64,000 bases of DNA, taken from positions 362,676 to 426,675 of the forward strand of contig NZ_SSCL01000003.1 in NCBI RefSeq assembly GCF_005876955.1. The letters are read 5' to 3'. Every line of letters begins with the position of its first letter. Position 1 is the stretch's first letter. Positions 16,172-25,689 of this stretch are shown piece after piece. This DNA comes from Sinomonas gamaensis (lineage in GTDB: Bacteria; Actinomycetota; Actinomycetes; Actinomycetales; Micrococcaceae). The notes beneath the pieces are model-generated. The model was given only the letters and a program-made list of their open reading frames with translations. It searched no databases and had not been told where the DNA came from. The position numbers and the translations under genes are program-made.

Positions 16172-17377
16172 ATGACCTCCGCCCGTGTCTCCCAGCGCAT
16201 CGGATCCATCGCCGAATCCGCCACTCTGGCCGTCGATGCGAAGGCGAAGGCGCTCAAGGCTGCAGGGCGCCCGGTCATCGGCTTCGGGGCGGGGGAACCG
16301 GACTTCCCGACCCCCGACTACATTGTCGACGCTGCGATCGAGGCGGCCCGGCAGCCCAGGTTCCACCGTTACTCCCCCGCCGGCGGCCTGCCCGAGCTGA
16401 AGCAGGCGATCGCCGAGAAGACCCTCCGCGATTCGGGCTACGAGACTCAGGCCTCGCAGGTCCTGGTGACGAATGGCGGCAAGCAGGCGGTCTACAACAC
16501 GTTTGCGACGCTCCTCGATCCAGGCGACGAGGTGCTCCTCCCCACCCCGTACTGGACCACCTATCCCGAGGCGATCCGTCTTGCGGGCGGCGTGCCTGTC
16601 GAGGTGTTCGCCGGCCCGGAGCAGGGCTACCTCGTGACCGTCGACCAGCTCGATGCTGCCCTGACCGAGCGCACCAAGATCCTGCTCTTCGTCTCGCCGT
16701 CGAACCCGACGGGCGCAGTCTACGAACCCGAGCAGGTCAAGGAGATCGGCGAGTGGGCGGCCTCCAAGGGCCTCTGGGTCGTGACCGACGAGATCTACGA
16801 GCACCTCACGTACGACGGGGTTCCCTTCACGTCGATTGCGACGGCCGCACCCGCCCTCGGGGACAAGGTGGTCATCCTCAACGGCGTCGCCAAGACGTAC
16901 GCGATGACGGGCTGGCGCGTGGGCTGGATGATCGGTCCTTCCGACGTGATCAAGGCGGCGACGAACCTGCAGTCGCATGCGACGTCCAACGTCTCCAACG
17001 TCTCGCAGATGGCGGCCCTCGCAGCTGTCTCGGGTCCGCTCGATGCCGTCGAGGAGATGAAGGTCGCGTTCGATCGGCGTCGGAAGGCTATGGTCGGGGG
17101 CCTCTCCGCCATCCCAGGAGTCGACTGCCCCACCCCGCATGGCGCCTTCTACGCCTACGCGGACGTGCGGGGACTCCTCGGCAAGGAGATCGGCGGCGTG
17201 CGCCCGGCGACCTCGGCCGAGCTGGCCGCACTGATCCTCGACAAGGTCGAGGTCGCGATCGTGCCCGGCGAGGCGTTCGGTCCGAGTGGCTTCGTTCGCC
17301 TCTCCTATGCCCTGGGTGACGACGACCTCGCCGAAGGCGTGGGCCGGATCCAGGAATTCCTCGGCACCGCGCGCTGA
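16172..17377 (+). CDS. aspC: Pyridoxal-phosphate-dependent aspartate aminotransferase
   Basis: 401-aa class I aminotransferase, probably exchanging aspartate and 2-oxoglutarate in amino-acid metabolism. The PLP-binding lysine is Lys241 in [23 protein letters not shown] (175-181) and the C-terminal [11 protein letters not shown] arginine region bind substrate carboxylates. ATG at 16172 follows CAGGAGA by about 6 nt. The 242-bp gap to tRNA-Trp must hold promoters in both directions, though I cannot pick clear hexamers. Prephenate aminotransferase activity, known for some of these enzymes, is possible. Confidence 0.92.
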   Translation: MTSARVSQRIGSIAESATLAVDAKAKALKAAGRPVIGFGAGEPDFPTPDYIVDAAIEAARQPRFHRYSPAGGLPELKQAIAEKTLRDSGYETQASQVLVTNGGKQAVYNTFATLLDPGDEVLLPTPYWTTYPEAIRLAGGVPVEVFAGPEQGYLVTVDQLDAALTERTKILLFVSPSNPTGAVYEPEQVKEIGEWAASKGLWVVTDEIYEHLTYDGVPFTSIATAAPALGDKVVILNGVAKTYAMTGWRVGWMIGPSDVIKAATNLQSHATSNVSNVSQMAALAAVSGPLDAVEEMKVAFDRRRKAMVGGLSAIPGVDCPTPHGAFYAYADVRGLLGKEIGGVRPATSAELAALILDKVEVAIVPGEAFGPSGFVRLSYALGDDDLAEGVGRIQEFLGTAR

Positions 17378-17379
17378 CC

Positions 17380-18288
17380 GTGCCTCTCGACGACCGGCCG
17401 GCGGAGCATTCCGCCGGCCGGCGGTCGTTCACGGCGATCGTGAACCCGGTAGCCGGCGGCGGCCGAGGCGCGGCGGTCTGGGCGCCGATCGCGCAGCTCC
17501 TCCGCGAGGCGGGTGCTCCCGTGCGCACCGAGACCACCCGGTCTGCGGACGACGGCGGCAAACTGGCTTCAGCGGCCGCGGCCCGGGGCGATGTCGTGGT
17601 CGCCGTAGGAGGTGACGGGGTCGCGCGCGACGTCGCGGACGCCGTCGCCCGTTCCTCGGGCACGTTCGCGCTCGTGCCTGCCGGCAGGGGAAATGGACTG
17701 GCCGCCAAGCTGGGCCTCCCGCGGGAGGCCGCTGCGCTCGCCGACCTGCTCCTCGGTGGCGGAGAGCGCCGGATCGACCTGCTTGAGGTCGGTGGCAGGC
17801 TCGCGCCGGGGAACGCGTATGCGGGCCTCGATGCAGTGGCGAATCTCATGATGAACGATTCCCGAATCCCCGCGGGCATCGCGTATCGCGTGGCTCCCGT
17901 GCTGGCAGTCGTCCGGTGGAAGCCCGCGCGCTTCGAGATCGACGTTGACGGCGAGCGTCATAGTCTCGCGGCTCATCTGGTGGTCATGGCCAACTCCGGG
18001 CGGTACGGCCACGGGCTGGACATTGTTCCAGACGCTGTGCTCGACGACGGGCTCGTCCACGTTCTTGTGGCCGGTGCCGAAATCCCCAAGCGACGGATCG
18101 CGCGGTTCATGAAGCTGGCCGAGGCGGGCCTCCACGTCCGCGAGCCCGGAGTACGGCGCTTCAGCGGGAGAAGGATTGTGGTGTCCGCGGATCGTCCGCT
18201 CCCCCTGTGCGCAGATGGCGACCAAGTGGGCGAGCTCCCTGCAGACGTGACCTTGAGGCCTCGGGCCCTGAGAGTCATCGGGCCCTAG
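17380..18288 (+). CDS. Diacylglycerol/lipid kinase family protein
   Basis: 302-aa protein of the DagK/YegS fold, which phosphorylates lipid alcohols such as diacylglycerol. Nucleotide-binding signatures are TAIVNPVAGGGRG near residue 17, VVAVGGDGVARDVADAVA near 70, and PAGRGNGLAAKLGLP near 100. The GTG start at 17380 comes 2 bp after the aspC stop, so coupling is likely. A perfect 12-bp GC hairpin lies within its first codons. No in-frame start occurs between that hairpin and the conserved core, which keeps GTG 17380 as the best choice. The lipid substrate cannot be fixed. Confidence 0.85.
   Translation: MPLDDRPAEHSAGRRSFTAIVNPVAGGGRGAAVWAPIAQLLREAGAPVRTETTRSADDGGKLASAAAARGDVVVAVGGDGVARDVADAVARSSGTFALVPAGRGNGLAAKLGLPREAAALADLLLGGGERRIDLLEVGGRLAPGNAYAGLDAVANLMMNDSRIPAGIAYRVAPVLAVVRWKPARFEIDVDGERHSLAAHLVVMANSGRYGHGLDIVPDAVLDDGLVHVLVAGAEIPKRRIARFMKLAEAGLHVREPGVRRFSGRRIVVSADRPLPLCADGDQVGELPADVTLRPRALRVIGP
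17394..17421 (+). terminator. Perfect GC hairpin at the 5' end of the lipid-kinase gene
   Basis: Arms 17394-17405 and 17410-17421 form a perfect 12-bp stem with a GCAT tetraloop. It looks like the aspC terminator but sits inside codons 5-14 of the next gene, so it may attenuate that gene. Confidence 0.5.
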
Positions 18289-18325
18289 CCACCCCCGCCT
18301 GCCAGATACGCGCCGCCGGTTCGGG

Positions 18326-18970
18326 CTACCAGATACGGCGGTCCGCGGCCCACCGGCTCAGCTCATGCCGATTGGTGAGCTGAAGCTTGCGAAGCACGGC
18401 CGAAACGTGGGTCTCGACGGTCTTCACCGAGATGAACAGCTCCTTCGCGACCTCCTTGTAGGAGTAGCCGCGGGCGATGAACCGCATGACCTCGAGTTCC
18501 CGCGCGGAGAGCCGATCGAGCTCGTCGTCGGCAACGGCGGCAGTGCCGAAGGCGTCGAGGACAAAGCCGGCGAGCCGGGGCGAGAAGACGGCGTCGCCTC
18601 CCGCCACCCGCAGGATCGCGTCCGTGATCTCAGGGCCGGAAGCCGTCTTTGTGACGTAGCCGCGCGCGCCGGCACGGATCACGGAGACCACGTCCTCGGC
18701 GGCGTCGGAGACACTGAGTGCGAGGAAGCGCACGCGCGGGAGAAGTGCCGCGGAGCGCGTCAGGACTTCCCGCCCTCCCCCTCCGAGTCCACCCGGAAGG
18801 TGCACGTCCAGGAGCACCACCTGTGGCCGCAGCTCATCGATGACCGCGACTGCCTGCTCGACCGTCGCGGCCTCCCCCACCACGCGGACGCGCTCGTCGA
18901 GGTCCGCCTTGAGGCCTGAGCGGAAGATGGTGTGGTCGTCCACTACGACAACCGTTACTGGTTCGCTCAT
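18326..18970 (-). CDS. NarL/LuxR-type response regulator
   Basis: 214-aa two-component regulator. The receiver domain has DDH at 11-13 and the phosphoacceptor Asp55 in LLDVHLPG, with the conserved lysine in YVTKTASG. The C-terminal LuxR helix-turn-helix contains LSARELEVMRFIARGYSYKEVA and VKTVETHVSAVLRKL. ATG at 18970 overlaps the stop of the upstream kinase by 4 nt, so it is the cognate regulator of that kinase. It converges with the lipid-kinase gene, 37 bp apart. By layout it resembles LiaR-type envelope-stress regulators. Confidence 0.93.
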   Translation of the reverse strand: MSEPVTVVVVDDHTIFRSGLKADLDERVRVVGEAATVEQAVAVIDELRPQVVLLDVHLPGGLGGGGREVLTRSAALLPRVRFLALSVSDAAEDVVSVIRAGARGYVTKTASGPEITDAILRVAGGDAVFSPRLAGFVLDAFGTAAVADDELDRLSARELEVMRFIARGYSYKEVAKELFISVKTVETHVSAVLRKLQLTNRHELSRWAADRRIW

Positions 18971-20277
18971 GATTCCTCCGCTCCCATCCCGGGCAGGTGC
19001 AGCCGCACTTCCGTGCCGTCAGGCCCCGAGGCAATCGTCGCCTCGCCGCCGTGGCGCCGCATCCGCCCGACGATCGATTCGCGCACTCCGAGCCGGTCTG
19101 CGGGGACAGCCTCCGGATCGAATCCGGGGCCGCGATCCTTGACGAACAAGTCGACGGCGTCGCTACCCGCCTCCACGTACACCGAGACGCTCCCGCCGCC
19201 GTGCCGCACGGCGTTGAGCATCGCCTCGCGTGCCGCTTGGAGCAGCGCTTCGAGCCGCTCGGCGTTCTTGCCATGCAGCGGGACATCGCCGACGGACACG
19301 ACCTCCACGCTATGACCGTGGGCGTCCTCGACCTCGCCCGCGAGCGCCTTGAGCCGATCCACGAACGTGCCCTCGCCGCGCCGAGAATCCCGGTAGAGCC
19401 ATTCGCGCAGCTCACGTTCCTGGGCCCGTGCGAGGCGTGTCACGTCGGCCTCGCTTCCCGCTCGCCGCTGGATGAGGGCGAGCGTCTGGAGCACTGAGTC
19501 GTGGAGGTGGGCCGCGATTTCCGCGCGCTCTTCCTCCCGGACCCGTGCCGATCGCTCGGCCGCCAGGTCTCGCCAGAACTTGAGGCCCCACGGAAGCAGG
19601 ACAAGAGCGACGCCGGCGAGGACCGCGAGTGACGCCAAGAGTGCCAGACCGAGGACGTTCCACTGGCTCCCGGAAACCGCGAGCGCCACGCCCGCGATCA
19701 CGAGCGCCAGGCCAGCCCCCAGACGGAGCCACCCGTTCCAGCGTCCCGGACCGGCTCCGCGCACGAGTTGTTCGCGGCGCGAGTCGTCGAGCTGCATCCA
19801 CGCGAGAGCGGCGCCGCCGAGGATCGCCGCGATCGGCACGATCACGCCCAGAGGGATCTCGGCGCCGAGCAGCCTGCCCCCCAGCGCGACGGCGACGAGC
19901 ACCAGAACGGCACCCAGCAGGATCTCGCGGGCGTGCCCCGCCAGCCGCCCCGCGCGGCGCGCTTCGGCCGCAGAGGCGAGGGCCGGCGTCGTCCTGTGCG
20001 AGTCCTCCACCACGTCGGCAGCGAGGCTCACAGCGGGCGCAATCGACGACGCCGGGCGGCGGGCCTGGCGGCGAGTGGCCTCCGCCGCTGTGGGCACCAT
20101 GATCCACAGCCATGCGTAGAAGACGATCCCGGCGCCGCCGAGAAGCGACGAGAGGACCATGACCCAGCGCACCACCTCGACGCGCAGGCCAAGATGCCTA
20201 GCCAAGCCGGAGCACACGCCCGCGACGAAGCGGTCCTCGCCGCGCACGAGCGGCGGCCGGAGGCGAACGGTGTCCAT
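18967..20277 (-). CDS. PspC-domain sensor histidine kinase
   Basis: 436-aa membrane histidine kinase. Residues 8-62 form a PspC domain (GVCSGLARHLG plus one membrane helix). Further hydrophobic segments lie near 119-137, 143-160, 184-201 and 207-230. The dimerisation/phosphoacceptor motif is EIAAHLHDSVLQTLALIQ with His258, and the HATPase domain ends with DRGPGF and the GATIASGPDGTEV region. Its stop overlaps the response-regulator start by 4 nt. It is divergent from the PspC membrane-protein operon, which suggests that operon is its target. Confidence 0.92.
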   Translation of the reverse strand: MDTVRLRPPLVRGEDRFVAGVCSGLARHLGLRVEVVRWVMVLSSLLGGAGIVFYAWLWIMVPTAAEATRRQARRPASSIAPAVSLAADVVEDSHRTTPALASAAEARRAGRLAGHAREILLGAVLVLVAVALGGRLLGAEIPLGVIVPIAAILGGAALAWMQLDDSRREQLVRGAGPGRWNGWLRLGAGLALVIAGVALAVSGSQWNVLGLALLASLAVLAGVALVLLPWGLKFWRDLAAERSARVREEERAEIAAHLHDSVLQTLALIQRRAGSEADVTRLARAQERELREWLYRDSRRGEGTFVDRLKALAGEVEDAHGHSVEVVSVGDVPLHGKNAERLEALLQAAREAMLNAVRHGGGSVSVYVEAGSDAVDLFVKDRGPGFDPEAVPADRLGVRESIVGRMRRHGGEATIASGPDGTEVRLHLPGMGAEES

Positions 20278-20402
20278 GCCATCAATCCAAGCACGGTTCT
20301 GCTCTCTCAGGGCCGTCGTTCCGGGGATCCCGGGGGTGTTTCAGGGTCCGTTCAGGGTCTCACCCCATGGGTCGCGAGCGGGCCGCCCGGAAGGATAGAG
20401 CC

Positions 20403-21827
20403 ATGAGCACGGAACAGAACCCCGGGGAACCAGCTTCCCCCTCACCGAGACCGGCCGGCAGGCCCGGTTCAGACTTCTTCGGCTGGATTCGCAGCCTCCG
20501 CATCGCTCGCGGCTCGGACCGCTGGGTCGGCGGCGTGGCGAGCGGTCTGGCTCACCGCTGGGGCGTCGACCCTGTCCTCGTCCGTGGACTCTTCATTGTC
20601 GCGGCGATCTTCCTCGGCGTCGGCGTCCTCGCCTACGGCGTCCTGTGGCTCTTTCTTCCGGAGCCCGACGGCCGCATCCACGTCCATGAGGCCCTGCGCG
20701 GCCGGTGGACCACGGGCATGACCGGGGGCCTCATCGCGACGATCATCGGGCTGGGAGGCGCTCGCGCCGGGTTCTGGTTCGGCGACACGCGCGGGGCTGG
20801 CCCCTTCTGGGCGATCTTCTGGGTCGGAGTCGCCGGACTGATCGTCTTCAGCATTGCCCGAGCACGCCGATCACGGCGCGGGTTCGGACCCCACGGCCAT
20901 CCGGGATACGGACCCGCGGTGTATGGGCCCCAGGCTCAGCAGACTTCGGCTGAGCAGGGTTCGGCTGAACCGGGTTCGGCTGAAGAGCGTTCGACCGATC
21001 AGGATTCGGCCGAAAAAGATCCGGCTGGCGCCTCCCCGTACAGCGCGAGCACCTATATGTCAGCTCCCCCGCCTCTTTATGAAGGATCCGCCTATGAAGG
21101 ATCCGCCTATGAAGGATCCGCGTATGAAGGATCCGCGTATTCGCAGCCCGGGGCGTACTCCCAGCCCGTTCCGGCGCCTGTCGCCACGGCCATGAAGCCC
21201 CGCCGCCGCGGGCCGGGCGGGCCGTTCACGGCGGTCGTCCTGGGCCTCGCGGTCCTCGTGGCCGGCGGGCTCCAGGCCCTCCAGCTTGCAGGCGCCTCGA
21301 TCGTCGACCCGAGCACCGGCGCCCTGTGGGCCATCGGGGCGGGCATCGTCGGCCTCGGCATCCTGATCGCCGGCCTGCGGGGCCGGACGGCGGGCATCCT
21401 GACGCTCTTCGCCCTGGTGGCGCTCGTGGCCGCGGCAGTCACGCAGCCAGCCTTCCAGCTGAGCCGCACGCGGGGCACGGTGAATCTGGCTGCGACCTCT
21501 GTGCAGCAGGCCGTGAACGGCTATCACGTCACTGCGGCCAAGGGACTGGTGGACCTCAGCGCCCTCGACACCGCAGGCCCGCTGGCCACCGATTCGGTGG
21601 TGCCGGTCAATGTGACCATGAGCGACCTGCAGATCCGCATTCCGAAGGACGTTCCCGTCCGGGTGCAGGCAGACGCGACCATGGGCAACGTCGATTTCGG
21701 AGACAAATCCATCGCCGGCCTTGGCACAAACGGCTCCGAGACCTACAACTCTGGCCGCTCAGGCGCGACCCTAGTGGTGACGGTGCACGCAACCATGAGC
21801 AACGTCGAGATCGAACAGGAGCAGTGA
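20403..21827 (+). CDS. PspC-domain membrane protein with LiaF-like C-terminus
   Basis: 474-aa membrane protein. An N-terminal PspC domain (GVASGLAHRWGVDPVLVRGLF, about residues 40-95) is followed by more helices, then a low-complexity hydrophilic stretch with Ser/Ala/Glu repeats and a YEGSA tandem repeat. Next come several helices (residues about 278-370) and a beta-rich C-terminal domain with DVPVRVQADATMGNVDFGD, resembling LiaF/DUF4097-type domains. ATG at 20403 follows GGAAGGATAGAG. It is the first gene of a three-gene operon divergent from the kinase pair, and likely acts in the cell-envelope stress response. Confidence 0.85.
   Translation: MSTEQNPGEPASPSPRPAGRPGSDFFGWIRSLRIARGSDRWVGGVASGLAHRWGVDPVLVRGLFIVAAIFLGVGVLAYGVLWLFLPEPDGRIHVHEALRGRWTTGMTGGLIATIIGLGGARAGFWFGDTRGAGPFWAIFWVGVAGLIVFSIARARRSRRGFGPHGHPGYGPAVYGPQAQQTSAEQGSAEPGSAEERSTDQDSAEKDPAGASPYSASTYMSAPPPLYEGSAYEGSAYEGSAYEGSAYSQPGAYSQPVPAPVATAMKPRRRGPGGPFTAVVLGLAVLVAGGLQALQLAGASIVDPSTGALWAIGAGIVGLGILIAGLRGRTAGILTLFALVALVAAAVTQPAFQLSRTRGTVNLAATSVQQAVNGYHVTAAKGLVDLSALDTAGPLATDSVVPVNVTMSDLQIRIPKDVPVRVQADATMGNVDFGDKSIAGLGTNGSETYNSGRSGATLVVTVHATMSNVEIEQEQ
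20946..21020 (+). repeat. Five degenerate 15-bp tandem repeats
   Basis: Five consecutive 15-bp units beginning TCGGCTGA or close variants encode an (S/D)AE-x-(G/R/D/K)-(S/D)-like pentapeptide repeat in the hydrophilic linker of the PspC-domain protein. The units diverge increasingly toward the 3' end. Confidence 0.75.
21079..21138 (+). repeat. Four 15-bp tandem repeats encoding YEGSA
   Basis: Four near-identical copies of TATGAAGGATCCGCC encode YEGSA x4 in the PspC-domain protein. The third and fourth copies carry a single silent change (GCG for GCC). The near identity implies recent expansion. Confidence 0.9.
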
Positions 21828-21828
21828 C

Positions 21829-22137
21829 ATGAGCGCCAACGAGACGGGCTACGGAAAGACGGCTGGGGAGGGTCTGCACGGCCCCAGCGTGGGCACCATC
21901 GTCTGGGGAGCAATCGTGATCGCGATCGCAGGACTGCTCACCTCGAGCCGGCTCGGCTGGTTCACGATCGATCCCGGGATGGCCGCCGTCGCGCTCCTCC
22001 TCCTCGCGGGCGTCGGGCTTGTGATCGGCGGCAGTCTCGCCGCCGCACGCAGCCGCAAGCCCCTCGAGGAGGTCCGCGAGGAGCCGAAGTTCCGCAACCC
22101 GTACCAGCAGCCGGATCCCCCCGCCGGCGACCTCTGA
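21829..22137 (+). CDS. Small membrane protein of the PspC operon
   Basis: 102-aa protein with two hydrophobic helices (TIVWGAIVIAIAGLLTS and MAAVALLLLAGVGLVIGGSLAA) and a charged, proline-rich tail. It starts 1 bp after the preceding stop, so translation is coupled. I do not recognise a named family. Its place between two PspC genes suggests a role in the same membrane complex. A 14-bp duplication spans its stop codon. Confidence 0.8.
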   Translation: MSANETGYGKTAGEGLHGPSVGTIVWGAIVIAIAGLLTSSRLGWFTIDPGMAAVALLLLAGVGLVIGGSLAAARSRKPLEEVREEPKFRNPYQQPDPPAGDL

Positions 22138-22156
22138 CCGACGACCTCTGACCGAC
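22129..22156 (+). repeat. 14-bp tandem duplication across a stop codon
   Basis: Two exact copies (22129-22142, 22143-22156), each containing TGA in the frame of the preceding gene. This looks like a recent slippage duplication with no coding effect. Confidence 0.8.
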
Positions 22157-22203
22157 GATCGTCACTGCTCATCCATCCATCACGCATCCGAGGAGTTTTC
22201 GCC

Positions 22204-22506
22204 ATGGACTCGTTCTTCAACGCCATCCGCTCGACCGGCCTTCGCCGCAGCCAACGCCGCCTTCTCGCCGGCGTCCTCGGCGGCGTCGCGGAGAAGCTCG
22301 GCGTCGACGTCGCCTTCGTGCGGATCGTCTTCATCGTGCTCTGCTTCCTGCCCGGACCTGCGATTCTCGCGTACCTCGTTGCGTGGGCGCTCATCCCGGA
22401 TCCCAACGGATCGATCATTCTTGAGAAGGCCTTGGGCGGGCCGCGCGGCGACGCCGGACACCAGGTTTCGGGCCCCGGGGGCGGACAGGGACCCTCAGGC
22501 GTCTGA
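22204..22506 (+). CDS. Small PspC-domain protein
   Basis: 100-aa protein that is essentially one PspC domain: LLAGVLGGVAEKLGVDVAFVRIVF followed by the helix VLCFLPGPAILAYLVAWALIP, then a short Gly-rich tail. PspC proteins sense membrane damage and bind or regulate envelope stress factors. The GAGGAG site 8 bp before the ATG is strong. It ends the operon and is followed by a perfect terminator hairpin. Confidence 0.88.
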   Translation: MDSFFNAIRSTGLRRSQRRLLAGVLGGVAEKLGVDVAFVRIVFIVLCFLPGPAILAYLVAWALIPDPNGSIILEKALGGPRGDAGHQVSGPGGGQGPSGV

Positions 22507-22516
22507 CGGCTTGATG

Positions 22517-22550
22517 ACGGACGACGGCGGCACTGACCGCCGTCGTCCGT
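22517..22550 (+). terminator. Terminator of the PspC operon
   Basis: A perfect 14-bp stem (22517-22530 with 22537-22550) with loop CACTGA lies 11 bp after the last PspC gene. It is followed by TGTGGTGTG, so the U-tract is poor. Confidence 0.75.
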
Positions 22551-22672
22551 TGTGGTGTGCATCACGAACAAGCCCCGACTACAATCGGCGTGGGCTCAAC
22601 GGGGCGCCTCCCAGCATCCATCGTCGGCCCCGCTCACACCTGCGGCTGGCCGCAGCAGCGGAAAGGCCCTGC

Positions 22673-23694
<1,022 letters not shown>

Positions 23695-23698
<4 letters not shown>

Positions 23699-24411
23699 GC
23701 GTGGCACACGAGGGAACCTTCCACGAGGGGAGCCGAGGCGTCGTCCGGCTCGCGTGGGCGCGCCGGCTCGGCCTCCCCGATCTTGCCTTCTCGGACGACG
23801 GCGGCCGTCTCCTCGGCTGTCGGGATGCCGCGCGCGAATTCATCGCCGTCGAGCTGTTCGGCCAGGTCGCGCTGTGTGGTCCGACACGGCTTGTCGAGGC
23901 CGCGGCGGATCTGCCCGACGACGAACTCTTGGGCGGCGGGGCGCTCCTCCGCCTCGCCGGCTCAGGGGCCCATGGGCTCCGCACCGCCGCCCTCGGCTTC
24001 GCGGACGATCTCCCCGTGTTCCAGCCGGACACCGAGCCGGAGGTCTCGCGCGGCAACCCGGAGGCGATTGAGCTTGAGACGCTCTGCCCGCCCGACGATG
24101 TGAGCTCGGCCGGCATCGAGGAGCGCGACTACCGCTTCACCTTGCTCCTCGATGACGAGCCCGCCGCCTGCGCCGCCTACGCCGTCCGCCAGGGCCTGCT
24201 CGCAGATCTCGGGGTGCTCGTCGCGCCCCACCGCCGTCGTCAGGGGCTGGGAACGTTCATGGGTCGCCTCGCCGCGCACGAAGCGTTGGCAGAGGGCTAT
24301 CTGATCCAGATCGAGGCGCAGGCCCAGAACGTCGCAGGGCTCAAGCTGGCAGATGCGTTGGGAGTCGTGCCCGCGGGCAGGATCGCCTCTGTGGCGCTCC
24401 GGGCTCAGTGA
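23695..24411 (+). CDS. GNAT-family N-acetyltransferase
   Basis: 238-aa protein whose C-terminal half is a GNAT fold: LADLGVLVAPHRRRQGLGTFM is the acetyl-CoA-binding motif and AQNVAGLKLADALGV the following helix region. The N-terminal half (about 130 residues) is less typical. GTG at 23695 overlaps the pfkA stop (GTGA); GTG at 23701 is an alternative two codons later. The substrate is unknown. It is the last core gene before the accessory patch. Confidence 0.8.
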
Positions 24412-24473
24412 TCGATCCGTACTTCCAGAACCGGGTAGCTTTTGTTGGCGTCAGTGGAGGCGACCGGTGAGGG

Positions 24474-24779
24474 ATGGTGGGGCGAGCCGTGCATCTCAGC
24501 GCGGTCAAGGCGTTCGTGGCGGTAGCGACGCTCGGAAGCACGACTGACGCTGCGGCCACTCTGGGCTTCAGCCAATCGGCCGTCAGCCGGCAAGTCGCCG
24601 ACTTCGAGCGCTACGTGGGAACGACTCTCTTCGCGCGCCGGCACGGCGGCCTCAGGCTCAACTCTGCTGGCACCGAAGTTCTGCCCCTGGCCACCGAGAT
24701 CCTGCGTCTCGCCCAGACCATGACTATCACGGCAGCCGCGGAACCACGGCCCCGCGCCCGCTCTCAGTGCAATAGTTAG
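24474..24779 (+). pseudogene. Truncated LysR-family regulator (HTH fragment)
   Basis: The frame encodes a complete LysR helix-turn-helix (HLSAVKAFVAVATLGS, AATLGFSQSAVSRQVADFE, LFARRHGGLRLNSAGTEVLP) but stops after 101 aa, just past the linker helix. The effector-binding domain of about 200 residues is missing and I find no remnant of it downstream. A free HTH fragment could still bind DNA. It marks the left edge of a region of different base composition, so truncation by insertion or deletion is the likely cause. Confidence 0.75.
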
Positions 24780-24808
24780 GCATTTATGAGGGATGGGCAT
24801 AAAGGCCC

Positions 24809-24845
24809 CATTTGAGTTGACCAAATGCTGGGCTGCGGGGAATAT
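24809..24845 (+). promoter_or_regulatory. Candidate promoter/operator before the peptide-ABC genes
   Basis: A palindrome CATTTG-N7-CAAATG (24809-24827) overlaps a TTGACC -35-like hexamer (24817-24822); 17 bp further is GAATAT (24840-24845), a weak -10. Transcription from there would start about 40 nt before the small peptide ATG. Confidence 0.3.
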
Positions 24846-24891
24846 CGAAGACATCCGGCTCAAACCGCGGCAAGCAGAAAAAGGTGGGGAA

Positions 24892-24978
24892 ATGACAGCG
24901 CAACTGGCCGATCGTTCAACGTGGTTCTTGGTGCTCCGCGCCTGCATCCCCACTTCGAGTGCCGTTGACACAGCTTGA
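24892..24978 (+). CDS. 28-aa peptide overlapping the ABC ATPase gene
   Basis: A small frame encodes a 28-residue peptide starting MTAQLADRSTWFLVLRACIP and ending in VDTA. It has a short polar N-terminus, a hydrophobic centre with one Trp and one Cys, and a Ser/Thr-containing tail. AAAGGTGGGG stands directly before the ATG, a strong ribosome-binding site. Its end overlaps the GTG start of the ABC ATPase by 20 nt, so translation is probably coupled. A longer in-frame start at 24793 has no such site. I do not recognise the family; it could be a secreted signal, a bacteriocin-like peptide or only a leader peptide. Confidence 0.5.
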   Translation: MTAQLADRSTWFLVLRACIPTSSAVDTA

Positions 24979-25684
24979 CGTCCACGATCTCGGCTTCACC
25001 TACCGCTCCGCGGCGACCGCTGCGCTATCCGCCGTCACCTTCGAGGTGGGCCCAGGGGAGATCGTAGGCCTCGTCGGGCCGAATGGCTCCGGCAAGTCGA
25101 CACTCATCAAGCTGATCTTCAATCTCATGGAGCGCCAAAGAGGCGCAATTCTGGTCACTGGCTGCGATCATCGCAGCGAAAAGGCGCGCTCGAGTGCCAT
25201 CTATCTTCCGAGCGACAACGAATTGCCAGAATTTCTCACAGGCCGCGAATATCTCCGGGTCCTCGCAGGACTTTATGGGCATGACACCCGCGCGGCCGGA
25301 TGGGACGTTGAGGCGCGGTTCTCGAGATTCGGCATGCGTGGTCGGTGCGACCATCTCATCGAAGACTATTCCCATGGAATGCAGAAGAAGCTCCTTCTCA
25401 GTGGAGCTTTCCTGCTGCAGCGCCAGCTGACCGTGATCGACGAGACACTCAACGGCATCGATCTCGATGCCGTCGAGATGTGCAAGGCAGAGTTCCATGA
25501 CATGAGGGGTCGGGGGCAGAGTGTCCTGCTCTGCTCGCACGACTTCAGCCTGCTCGAGGAGGTGGCCGATCGCGTTCTCGTCCTACGAGCAGGCAGGCTC
25601 GTTGCCAATCTCGAGGTGTGCACTGAGCTGGCAGGCGGCGGGCGGTTGAGCCACTCCGTCCGAGCCGCCCTGGGCCGCGGGTAG
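24959..25684 (+). CDS. ABC transporter ATP-binding protein
   Basis: 241-aa ABC-2-type ATPase. Walker A is GPNGSGKST (40-48), the signature is YSHGM (137-141) in place of LSGGQ, Walker B is LTVIDE (157-162), and the switch His is His194. The usual Q-loop glutamine appears to be Ser in LPSDNELPEF. GTG at 24959 is used; TTG at 24965 is an alternative. The permease gene begins 5 bp after its stop. Codon third positions are visibly less GC-rich than in neighbouring genes, which suggests acquisition. Peptide or antimicrobial export or immunity is the likely role by context. Confidence 0.88.
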   Translation: MPLTQLDVHDLGFTYRSAATAALSAVTFEVGPGEIVGLVGPNGSGKSTLIKLIFNLMERQRGAILVTGCDHRSEKARSSAIYLPSDNELPEFLTGREYLRVLAGLYGHDTRAAGWDVEARFSRFGMRGRCDHLIEDYSHGMQKKLLLSGAFLLQRQLTVIDETLNGIDLDAVEMCKAEFHDMRGRGQSVLLCSHDFSLLEEVADRVLVLRAGRLVANLEVCTELAGGGRLSHSVRAALGRG

Positions 25685-25689
25685 TTCGC

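Noticed and set aside
21079..21138. Short repeat array considered as CRISPR
   Set aside because: The units are contiguous 15-bp coding repeats without spacers.
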